From assembly GCF_010729485.1 (NCBI RefSeq), contig NZ_AP022609.1, positions 3,844,001-3,908,000 on the forward strand: a DNA stretch of 64,000 nucleotides, read 5' to 3'. Under the pieces are notes generated by a model. That model was not told the origin of the DNA. It made no database searches and saw only the letters and a list, made by a program, of their open reading frames with translations. Shown here in pieces: positions 49,196 to 56,820 of the stretch. The stretch's first letter is position 1. Each line of letters starts with the position of its first letter. This DNA comes from Mycolicibacter hiberniae. GTDB taxonomy: Bacteria; Actinomycetota; Actinomycetes; Mycobacteriales; Mycobacteriaceae. The translations under genes were made by a program, and so were the position numbers.

Positions 49196-49310
49196 ATTCG
49201 GGCTATTCCACGGGCTCGTCACGAGCGTGATATTAACACGATTGCTGAAACTATGATTGCTACGTTTCTGGACCGGAATGCACGGTAAAGGCAAGGCGGT
49301 GAATTCACTG

Positions 49311-50159
49311 TCATACAACCCGCCGGTGTGAATGCCAGTCTGCGCCGGCGGGTAGCCGGGCTATGAGCCGCAGGATCGCGCCGGCCACATCGCTACGGGT
49401 GCCGGGCGAGACGATTTGGTACCGGCGACCGCCATTGTCGACATTCTCTACACAGACGCGGCCGGCCGGGGTGTCCGAAATCAGCACCGTGGTGTCCCCC
49501 ACCGCTACGCGGGCGAGTTCCTCGGCGCCTGCGCCCGGCTGGATCGCGACGATGTTGGCCTGGCCCGACAGCTCCGGGTCGGCGGCCATCGCCACGATCT
49601 GCTGCTGATCGATATCGAGCCGGAGCGCGGCCAGGTGCTGACGAAGACTCTCCGGGCTGCGAACTCGTTCGAGCAGTTCGCGCGTGTCCAGGGTGACTGG
49701 CCGCAGCGGTGCCGGGTCGGTCACACCGCACAGCCGCTCGATCTGCCCGACGAGGAGGTCGCCGGCAGCCTCCTGGTCGGCGGCACTTCCGGCGGGATAG
49801 AGCCGCACCTCCAGACCATGGCGTTCCAGCACCACCCACCAGGAAGCGAATCGGCTGATCGAGACACGGGTCAGGTGTTGGGGGTCGTCGTCGGGCCGAC
49901 CGGGGAAACTGAGGTTGAGCATCAGCGCGATGTCGCGGCGCATGATCACCGTGAGCCATTCCCGCAGCATCGGGTCGGCTTGGCCCTGTTCGTCGAGAGC
50001 GCCGATGGTGCGCAGCTCCTGCGCGATCGGATGCGCAAGAGCACGCTCGGGAGTGTCCAGACGGGGTGACAGTGGCCGCAGGCCCAACTCCGGGCACAAC
50101 GATTCGATGCCGGTGACGGCCTGTAGCACCCACAGTCCGTCAACAGTCGTTGTCAGCAC
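49311..50159 (-). CDS. espG2: ESX-2 chaperone EspG2
   Basis: EspG proteins are cytosolic chaperones that bind the tip of PPE proteins in PE-PPE dimers and deliver them to their own ESX system. The 282-residue product (MLTTTVDGLWVLQAVTGIES at the start) has the EspG size and layout, with FASWWVVLERHGLEVRLYPA and VAVGDTTVLISDTPAGRV resembling family strands, and a C-terminal RYQIVSPGTRSDVAGAIL. Its start GTG 50159 is preceded by GAGGAGAGG. It should pair with the PPE protein encoded upstream in the same locus. A strong hairpin separates it from esxC. Confidence 0.93.
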   Translation of the reverse strand: MLTTTVDGLWVLQAVTGIESLCPELGLRPLSPRLDTPERALAHPIAQELRTIGALDEQGQADPMLREWLTVIMRRDIALMLNLSFPGRPDDDPQHLTRVSISRFASWWVVLERHGLEVRLYPAGSAADQEAAGDLLVGQIERLCGVTDPAPLRPVTLDTRELLERVRSPESLRQHLAALRLDIDQQQIVAMAADPELSGQANIVAIQPGAGAEELARVAVGDTTVLISDTPAGRVCVENVDNGGRRYQIVSPGTRSDVAGAILRLIARLPAGADWHSHRRVV

Positions 50160-50206
50160 GGGGCCCTCTCCTCAATCCGTGGTCTGCGGCAGCCGCGCCG
50201 ACATTG

Positions 50207-50248
50207 CGAAGTGGGGCATCTGCGCCGTATCGCAGACACCCCACTTCG
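50207..50248 (-). promoter_or_regulatory. Long hairpin in the mRNA between esxC and espG2
   Basis: CGAAGTGGGG (50207-50216) pairs perfectly with CCCCACTTCG (50239-50248), and inside it TCTGCG (50219-50224) pairs with CGCAGA (50231-50236). A symmetrical two-base internal loop separates the stems and the terminal loop has six bases. It starts five bases after the esxC stop in the transcript. There is no following T-run, so it may be an attenuator or a 3'-end stabiliser for the esxD-esxC message rather than a simple terminator. Confidence 0.75.
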
Positions 50249-50253
50249 AGGGG

Positions 50254-50547
50254 TCAGAAGATGCGGTTGATCGTGTGGTCGGTGTCCACCGCCCCATTCA
50301 GCACGGAGCCGATGGTGGAACCGTGGTGACCGATGGTCTCGATCAGGCCCTGCAGACCGGAGAGCATCTGCGCCTGGGCCTCGAAGAATCCGGTCGCGCC
50401 ATGACCGGCGAAGTACTCGGTCAGCATCTGGGTGAGCTGGTGAGCATCGGCGTGGATCTGATCCAGGGCGCTCGCGTTGCCGATGACGCCGTGCGCGTGG
50501 TCGCTTACGGCGCCGGGGTGGTAGGTAATGCCGTCACTTGTGGACAT
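50254..50547 (-). CDS. esxC: ESX-2 WXG100-family protein EsxC
   Basis: The 97-residue helical-hairpin protein matches EsxC (Rv3890c). It starts MSTSDGITYHPGAVSDHAHG, and the turn reads AGHGATGFFEAQAQML, in which the usual WxG is replaced by TGF, as in M. tuberculosis EsxC. It ends ..DHTINRIF. It is expected to form a heterodimer with EsxD and be secreted by ESX-2. ATG 50547 has AAAGGA upstream. It is 38 bases downstream of esxD and followed at once by a long hairpin, consistent with a separately stabilised or attenuated esx message. Confidence 0.95.
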   Translation of the reverse strand: MSTSDGITYHPGAVSDHAHGVIGNASALDQIHADAHQLTQMLTEYFAGHGATGFFEAQAQMLSGLQGLIETIGHHGSTIGSVLNGAVDTDHTINRIF

Positions 50548-50585
50548 AGGAATGGTGTCCTTTCGAGTACAGGGGTCGTCGGGGG

Positions 50586-50903
50586 TTAGGCGGACTGGCC
50601 GCCGAACAGCGAGTGGAAAGCGTGCTCGGAGTGGGACTCGTGGGATTCCATGAGCGCCGCGGCCTGGTTGAGACCTTCGGTCAGCCGGCTGCCGCCGATG
50701 AGGACCTTTTGCATGTCGTCGTGAATCTGTGCGGCGGTGGTTAACGAGGCCTGTGACCCCGCGCCCGCCCACGTCGACGCCCCCAGAATGTTCTCGTGGT
50801 CGGCCAGGTACTGGTTGGCGATCGCCTGCGCATGTTCGATGTGCTGCGACAGTTTTGACGCGGTGGTCCGCATCAATTCGGGCGTGACGACAATGGCTGC
50901 CAT
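50586..50903 (-). CDS. esxD: ESX-2 WXG100-family protein EsxD
   Basis: This 105-residue WXG100 protein has the two-helix layout with the turn motif as WAG in ASTWAGAGSQAS (residues 43-54). The second helix ends in a His/Ser-rich tail (ESHSEHAFHSLF). It is the partner of EsxC; by position and size it is EsxD (Rv3891c). ATG 50903 is preceded by GAGGAGGAATCG, one of the strongest ribosome sites in the locus, fitting high expression of the secreted pair. A palindrome lies just upstream. Confidence 0.95.
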   Translation of the reverse strand: MAAIVVTPELMRTTASKLSQHIEHAQAIANQYLADHENILGASTWAGAGSQASLTTAAQIHDDMQKVLIGGSRLTEGLNQAAALMESHESHSEHAFHSLFGGQSA

Positions 50904-50915
50904 CGATTCCTCCTC

Positions 50916-50930
50916 GGTTGTAGAACAACC
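50916..50930. promoter_or_regulatory. Palindrome upstream of esxD
   Basis: GGTTGT-AGA-ACAACC is a perfect 6+3+6 palindrome about 13 bases before the esxD start, directly beside its ribosome site. Further upstream on the minus strand TAGACT (50967-50962) could be a -10 element. It may be an operator or a small mRNA hairpin. Confidence 0.45.
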
Positions 50931-51018
50931 CCCCCGGATTCGGCGGGATCTGGCTGGCGGTAGTCTATTTGCTCCTTTTGTATGTGTCGATTCACCCTGC
51001 GGCCAACAAAAGTCCAGG

Positions 51019-52197
51019 TCAAACCCGATCGTCGATAACGCGCACGGTGGTGGTCCGGTCCGACTGGCCGTTGTTGGTCCTGCCGCCGGCTCCCGCCGCC
51101 GCGGGAGCGATGGGCATGCCCCCCATGCCCGTGGCGCCGGTGGTCGTCAGGCGGCTCGTCTCGACCGAACCCAGCGCGCCGCTGGGCCTCAATCCCACCG
51201 GACGTCCGCCACCGGAGTCGAAGGCGCTCACGGGCCGGGTGAACGCAGAGACCGGCGCGCCCGGCCCGCCTGCCGCGACGCCACCGGAGGAGGTGGTGGC
51301 GTTCGCCAGCGTCGCCGTGGCGGGAAGCCCGGTGGCCCCTGGGGAGTTGAGCGCCCCGCCTAGCGCGTTCGGGTTCATGAACATCCCCATCAGGGACTGC
51401 ATCGGGCTCAGCATCGACTGCGGCAGCTGACCCAGCGACTGCGGCGCCTGGGTCAGCGTCGAGCCGATCTGCTGAACCGGGCCCAGCAGGGAACCCATCG
51501 GGTCGCCCATGCTCTGGGCGGCGCCGGCGCTCTGGCCGGCAGCGTTGGTCGCGGTAGACGTGCTGGCGTGGGCGGCGCGCATCGCGCCGCCGGCAGCGGC
51601 CTGGGAGGCCGCCTCGCCGACAGCGCTGGCCGCCGCAGCGGGAGCTGCCGGGGAAGCGCCCATACTCGCCACCGGAGCGGGAACCGTCAAGCTGGCGGTG
51701 AGCGCCGTCAGCGTCGCTCCGTAGGACGCTCCCACCGCGGCGTTGTTCGGCCAGAACAGGCCGTAGTACTGGTATTCGAGCGAAGCGATCCGCGGCGTCA
51801 GGGCCCCGAGCACCGACGGGTTGATCGCGTAGTCGGTTGCGGTCTCGATCCGGTTCTCTTCGCACTCGGCGGTAGTGCGCATGCTGGCATAGGCGAGCTG
51901 GTAGGCCTCGACGGCCGCAGCGACGATGGGGGCCTTGACGTCTACCCAACCCGCCAGGCCGTGCAGGGCGACGTTCAGCAGGGTTGCGTTGAGGACTGAT
52001 CCCTCGGATCCGGCTCCGATCCACCGCAGCGAGGTCAAGGCCGTGTTGACCGCCGAGGCGATTCCCGACGCGTGATGAGCCACACCCAGCGCCGACCATG
52101 CGGCGCCATTGGCCAGCATGGCCGGAATGCCCGCGCCGGATTTGATCAACATGTCGTTGGTCTCCGGTGTGCGGGCGGCCCACCCCGGGTCGGCCAT
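51019..52197 (-). CDS. PPE-family protein of ESX-2 (PPE69-like)
   Basis: The 392-residue protein has an N-terminal PPE domain (residues 1-180) beginning MADPGWAARTPETNDMLIKS. The Pro-Pro-Glu is reduced to Thr-Pro-Glu, as I recall for M. tuberculosis PPE69. INPSVLGALTPRIASLEYQY and WPNNAAVGASYGATLTAL follow, then a low-complexity Ala/Gly/Ser/Met/Gln-rich region (MLSPMQSLMGMFMNPNALGG). It ends SAFDSGGGRPVGLRPSGALG and a short basic tail. It should dimerise with the PE protein encoded four bases upstream and be recognised by EspG2. Confidence 0.93.
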   Translation of the reverse strand: MADPGWAARTPETNDMLIKSGAGIPAMLANGAAWSALGVAHHASGIASAVNTALTSLRWIGAGSEGSVLNATLLNVALHGLAGWVDVKAPIVAAAVEAYQLAYASMRTTAECEENRIETATDYAINPSVLGALTPRIASLEYQYYGLFWPNNAAVGASYGATLTALTASLTVPAPVASMGASPAAPAAAASAVGEAASQAAAGGAMRAAHASTSTATNAAGQSAGAAQSMGDPMGSLLGPVQQIGSTLTQAPQSLGQLPQSMLSPMQSLMGMFMNPNALGGALNSPGATGLPATATLANATTSSGGVAAGGPGAPVSAFTRPVSAFDSGGGRPVGLRPSGALGSVETSRLTTTGATGMGGMPIAPAAAGAGGRTNNGQSDRTTTVRVIDDRV

Positions 52198-52200
52198 GAG

Positions 52201-52503
52201 CTACCCGCCGAGCGCGACGGTGGCGGCCCGTAGTGCCTCGGTGGCGCCATACACACCTGCGGCGGTGGCTTGCGCGCCGGAGTACAAGCCGCGCTGCGCC
52301 GAATGCTCGGCGACGATGCCCAGGTATTCGCCGCCGGAGGCCAGCAGGGCCGCATGGAATGCGATGGAATCGGGGTCGTTACCCATTGGCAAAACCCCCA
52401 GCAACGCCGGGCTGGCGGCCGAGGCGGCCGCCTGCGTTTCGGCGGTGATTGCGGCTTCGACTCCCGATGAAGCCAGGACCGCTTCCGGTTCTACAGAAAA
52501 CAT
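52201..52503 (-). CDS. PE-family protein of ESX-2 (PE36-like)
   Basis: The 100-residue product (MFSVEPEAVLASSGVEAAIT at the start) consists only of a PE domain; the PE motif appears as EPEA. Helices run through ETQAAASAASPALLGVLPMG and IAFHAALLASGGEYLGIVAE. Near the C-terminus YGATE fits the type VII secretion signal YxxxD/E. ATG 52503 is preferred over codons eight residues earlier because GGGGAGGAAAT directly precedes it. It is about 20 residues longer at the C-terminus than M. tuberculosis PE36, and that extra part contains the YxxxE. Confidence 0.92.
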   Translation of the reverse strand: MFSVEPEAVLASSGVEAAITAETQAAASAASPALLGVLPMGNDPDSIAFHAALLASGGEYLGIVAEHSAQRGLYSGAQATAAGVYGATEALRAATVALGG

Positions 52504-52605
52504 ATTTCCTCCCCGATGCCTCATCACCGATATGTCGACGGCGGCGAACCGGACTTGATCGTAAACCGAATTGCGGCGCCCGTCACTTCAGGATGTAAAT
52601 ACCGG

Positions 52606-55600
52606 TTATTGTCGTTCGAAATCGTGGATCATCGACGACGGGACTCCTACCAGAACGCCCTCAACCTCTAAGTCATTGACCAACAGTCCGCGGCCGGCGG
52701 GCAACGCCTGAGCCCGTACCGTGCGGTTGACCTTGTTCTGGGGGTCGTTGTCCATGAACAACGTGGGCACCTTGGCGGCGCGTTGCGCCTTCACCCAGGG
52801 GTCCATCTCCAATTGGCCGAAGTTGGACGAGTTCCGGGTGGTGAAAACGTGCAGTCCGATCTGACGGCCCCGCTCCATCAGCTTCCACAACGCCGCACCT
52901 ACCGGTGGCTTCGCCGGATGAATTTGTGCGGGGCGCAGATCCTGCACGTCGTCGATCAACACGAAATGCCGTGGCCCCTCCCAGGGCTTGAGCGCCCGTA
53001 GCTCCTCCTGGCTGAGCCCCTTGGCGGGCAGCCGGGGGAGCAGTATCTGTTGGGCAAGCGTGGTCAGTGTCTCGTCGATCTCGTCCTGGTCATAGGCATA
53101 GGCATGGATGTACCCCGGACCCTGCAGGTCTCGCAGCGGGCCCGTTTTCGGGTCGATGATCGTGATCTGGGCTTCCCCGGGGCCGAAGCGTGCCATCACT
53201 GCTTCGCCGATCGCGGCCAAAGTGGCGCTTTTGCCGCACAGGGCTCGCCCCAGGATCATCATCCCGGGGTTTTCGGCCAGCATCAGCGGGACCGGAAGCA
53301 GATCGTGTTGTTCGCCGATCATGAACGCGATGGACGGCGCGGCTTGGGCGGGCGGCCGTTGTGCGACGTCGTAGGCCAGGACCTCCGCGAGCGCGACAGC
53401 CGCTGGAAGTCGCTTGAGTGTGGCGTGCTTGGTGACACCCGCGACCTGCGCAACCCGGCGCCCGAGTTCCCGGGTCCCGATCCCGGTGCCATCCTCGGCG
53501 GCCAGCTCCGGAACCCCGATGAGCATCTCGTGCGGCGACTCGGTCAGACCGAAGCCGGGCCGGTTGACGGTGCGTTTGGCGGCATCGCGGGCGTCCAGCG
53601 ACGCGGTGCCCATCTCATTCTCGCCGGGGTTCTGCAGCCGCAGCTGGATGCGAACGTCCGAGTTCTGCAGCAATGTCTGGCGTTGACCGTGAATCCAGCC
53701 GGAGGCGCTGGTCATCAAGTGCACGCCGTACTCCGGACCGACACCGCTCAGGGCGATGATCCGGTCACCGAGCATCGTGTCGGCGGCGTAGAGATCGGAG
53801 AAGTCATCGATCACCAGGAAAACGTCCCCGTAGGGATCGCCCGCGTCGGTGCCGGCCATGCTCTCGCCACCGCCTGCGCCGAAGCGGCGCTCCCGGAACT
53901 CGTTGATGTCGATCTTGTCGCGGCGGAAGGCGTCTTGGCGGGCGCTGATCAGCGCTGCCATGGTGGCAACGGTGCGCTCCACGCCCTCGCGGTCGGCCGG
54001 CGAGACGATGTCGGCCACGTGCGGCAGGGTTTCGGCGTAGCCCAGGGTTGCGCCGCCGACACAGAAGAACGTCACCCGCGCCGGGGTGTACATCAGCGCG
54101 GCCGAACACATCATTGTCATCAGCGTGGTCGTCTTGCCGCGGCTCTTGGCCCCGACCACCATGATGTTGCTGCGCAGCACATCCACGCAGTGCACCAGCT
54201 GCTGGGCGTCCTCGGGGATGTCCTTGACGGCCAGCGGCCACACCAGGCCGGGGTTGCGGCCGTAGTCGACATGCCACGGTTTGCCCCGGTGGCGTGCGAC
54301 CAGGGCGTCGACCGGCTCGGAGATCTCCAACGGAGGCAACCACGGCAGGTGGGGTGCCTTGCGGTCGGCGGCGATGAGTGACTCACGCAGCACATCGACG
54401 ATCTTCTTCTTCTTGAAGCCGTCGGCGTGCAGCAGAAATTCATCGGGCTCCGCGTCAGTGGCCGATATATCTTGCAGCGCTTGGGCATCCGCTGCATCCA
54501 GCGGCTGGTACTGCCAGGTGTACAGCCGGGGCTTGGTGAGCGTCATGTCGAGGGTCTGGCCGGTCGGCAGCTTACGTTTGGGGACCACGAACGGCGCCGA
54601 GAGGTAGAAACAGCGGAACGGCTCCAGGTCACGCGGGCCGACCTTCAGCAGGCCGAAGCCGTTCTCCTTCGACGGCAGGTGGTAGGCGGCATCCGACCCG
54701 ATCACTTCGCGGCTGTCGTCCCCGGACTCCGCCCGAAGGGCGACACGGAATGCGATGTTGGACTTGACTTTCTGCAAGGACGACAAATCGAGGCGCTGTC
54801 CGCCGAGCATGAAGAACACGTTGGCGCCGCGGCCCTCCTGCCCGATATGGATGATCAAGTCGATCCACTTGGGGTGGTTTTGGAACAGCTCCAGGTATTC
54901 GTCGATGACTACGAGCAGTACGGGTACCGGTTCCAGATCCCGCCCGGCCAGGCGAATCTCCTCGTAGTCGTTCGCGTCGCGCGCACCGACCGAGTTGAAC
55001 AGGCGATAGCGCCGGGCTATCTCACCGTCGATGGCGCGCCGCATTCTTTCGGCGAGATGCCGCTCGTCCTTTCCGAGGTTGGACAAGGCCGCCGACACGT
55101 GCGGGATACCGAGGATGTCTTGGGCCGCGGACTCGAATTTCATGTCGACGAAGATGACGTTGAAGGTCTCCGGCGAGTGGGTCAGCGCAATGCCGTAGAC
55201 CAGGGAAAGAAAGAACTCTGATTTTCCCGAGCCGCTGGTCCCGATGACCACCGAGTGAAAACCGTAGCCGCCGAAGTCTTTGGCGCGCAGAATGATGTTT
55301 TGCAGTTCGCCGCTGGGCTTGGCTCCGACGGGAATCTCTGCCCACCGTTCATCGCCCCGGCTGCGCCTTTCCGTCCATAACCGGTCGACGTTGAGTTCCC
55401 GGGCGTCGTCGATGCCCAGGGCACGCAACAGTTCCAGGGCGCCGCTGCCCGCGTCGGCGACATCGACGCTGGCGGTCGGTGACCAGCGGGCCATTGCTCT
55501 CGCGTAGCGGTAAGCGCGCGGCACCGACAGTTGGTCGGCGTGAGCGAAGAACTTTCCGCCGGCGCGCAGCGTCGGCCTTTCGGGCAGGCTCGGGCCGCGC

Positions 55601-56817
55601 CGGTTCTTGCGGTCCGGGGCGCCGGCTTCGTCAGCGCGATTCCACGGGGCCGGCTGCTTGGTCAACTCGAAGATCTCGTCGCGGCCGAAGCCCACACCGG
55701 TGCCGAGACGCGACGCCACCCGCAGCACCGTGATGCCTTCTTTGCCGACCCGACCGACCACGCTCTCCCATGCTTCGGGACTGCCGGTGTTGTCGTCGAC
55801 GATCACCAGGTGCGGACCCAGATCGGGCCCGGCGCCACCGGTCTCCAGCGGTGAGGCCATGGTGGTGGGGCTCGGCGCCGAGAGCGGCCGCCAGGCGCCG
55901 CGCTTGCCCTTCATGTGAAGGTCGGCGCCCAGCGTCGCCTCGAGTTCGGTAGGACTGGTGAACACCAGGCGTCGCCACCCGCAGGCGTCGAACAGTTCGT
56001 CGTGTTGGTTGTGGGGTAGCCAGACCATCCACGACCACAGCTCCGGGTGCCGGGTCACCACCATCAGCTTGACGTCGAGGGGGTTGTGGAAAACCGCTAG
56101 CCCGCTGAGCATCGAACGCAGCAGTGAGCGAATCCCGTCGAGATCTTCTCCGATGAAGCCGAAACCGGGGCGGGAGCGCAGGTTCACCACCTTGGCGATG
56201 TCGCGGATCTTGCGCTGTTCCAGGATGAAGTCGCGCAACGCCTGGCCTGTGACGGGCTCCAACTCCTCGTCGACGGGGATCTCCGGCCACTGCACCGACA
56301 ACACCGAGTCCGGGGCATGCTGCACCCCGACGCCTAGCCGAACGTCCAGGAAATCCGCGTCGGAGCGGCGGCGCTCCCACATTTGTGGGCCCCCGATGAC
56401 CGCGCCCAGCTCCAGCGGAGTGGAGTGCACCAACTCCTGGGCGTTGCGCTGGGCGCAGACGGCCTTCTGAATCTCGTCACGCTCGCTGTCGAGGGAGCGC
56501 AGGTAGCTGCGCCGGTTCTTCTCCTGCTCGCCCCAGCTGATCTTGCGGGCCCGGCCGAAGCGCCCGGAGAACATCAGCATCGCCAGCCCGGCCATGCCCA
56601 CCATGGGGAACATGCCCGACCCCAGGTTGCGCACACCGGAGACATAGAGCATGACGATGGTGCCGATCAGCGCCACGAGCAGGGCGGGTATGCCGATCAT
56701 CACCCAGAGGTTGCGCGGCTCGCGTTCGGGAAGTGCGTCTGGCGCCCGGGGTGCGACCCGCACGGGCTTGGGTTCAGGGACCCGAAGGCGGACGGGAACG
56801 AATGCGCGCTTGGACAT
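52606..56817 (-). CDS. eccC2: ESX-2 FtsK/SpoIIIE-type ATPase EccC2
   Basis: EccC is the motor that recognises and drives substrates. This 1403-residue protein is a single chain (not split as in ESX-1). It has two membrane helices (about residues 37-60 and 66-84), a DUF-type stalk domain, and three ATPase domains with P-loops GTSGSGKS (Lys532), GAKSRGKTTT (Lys895) and GRALCGKSATL (Lys1196). Walker B strings include VLLVVIDEYLELF, DVFLVIDDFSDLY and HFVLIDDVQDL. The length agrees with EccC2 (about 1396 aa). It starts four bases after the eccB2 stop codon begins. The C-terminal ATPase domain should bind the EsxC/EsxD signal. Confidence 0.97.
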   Translation of the reverse strand: MSKRAFVPVRLRVPEPKPVRVAPRAPDALPEREPRNLWVMIGIPALLVALIGTIVMLYVSGVRNLGSGMFPMVGMAGLAMLMFSGRFGRARKISWGEQEKNRRSYLRSLDSERDEIQKAVCAQRNAQELVHSTPLELGAVIGGPQMWERRRSDADFLDVRLGVGVQHAPDSVLSVQWPEIPVDEELEPVTGQALRDFILEQRKIRDIAKVVNLRSRPGFGFIGEDLDGIRSLLRSMLSGLAVFHNPLDVKLMVVTRHPELWSWMVWLPHNQHDELFDACGWRRLVFTSPTELEATLGADLHMKGKRGAWRPLSAPSPTTMASPLETGGAGPDLGPHLVIVDDNTGSPEAWESVVGRVGKEGITVLRVASRLGTGVGFGRDEIFELTKQPAPWNRADEAGAPDRKNRRGPSLPERPTLRAGGKFFAHADQLSVPRAYRYARAMARWSPTASVDVADAGSGALELLRALGIDDARELNVDRLWTERRSRGDERWAEIPVGAKPSGELQNIILRAKDFGGYGFHSVVIGTSGSGKSEFFLSLVYGIALTHSPETFNVIFVDMKFESAAQDILGIPHVSAALSNLGKDERHLAERMRRAIDGEIARRYRLFNSVGARDANDYEEIRLAGRDLEPVPVLLVVIDEYLELFQNHPKWIDLIIHIGQEGRGANVFFMLGGQRLDLSSLQKVKSNIAFRVALRAESGDDSREVIGSDAAYHLPSKENGFGLLKVGPRDLEPFRCFYLSAPFVVPKRKLPTGQTLDMTLTKPRLYTWQYQPLDAADAQALQDISATDAEPDEFLLHADGFKKKKIVDVLRESLIAADRKAPHLPWLPPLEISEPVDALVARHRGKPWHVDYGRNPGLVWPLAVKDIPEDAQQLVHCVDVLRSNIMVVGAKSRGKTTTLMTMMCSAALMYTPARVTFFCVGGATLGYAETLPHVADIVSPADREGVERTVATMAALISARQDAFRRDKIDINEFRERRFGAGGGESMAGTDAGDPYGDVFLVIDDFSDLYAADTMLGDRIIALSGVGPEYGVHLMTSASGWIHGQRQTLLQNSDVRIQLRLQNPGENEMGTASLDARDAAKRTVNRPGFGLTESPHEMLIGVPELAAEDGTGIGTRELGRRVAQVAGVTKHATLKRLPAAVALAEVLAYDVAQRPPAQAAPSIAFMIGEQHDLLPVPLMLAENPGMMILGRALCGKSATLAAIGEAVMARFGPGEAQITIIDPKTGPLRDLQGPGYIHAYAYDQDEIDETLTTLAQQILLPRLPAKGLSQEELRALKPWEGPRHFVLIDDVQDLRPAQIHPAKPPVGAALWKLMERGRQIGLHVFTTRNSSNFGQLEMDPWVKAQRAAKVPTLFMDNDPQNKVNRTVRAQALPAGRGLLVNDLEVEGVLVGVPSSMIHDFERQ

Positions 56818-56820
56818 CGG

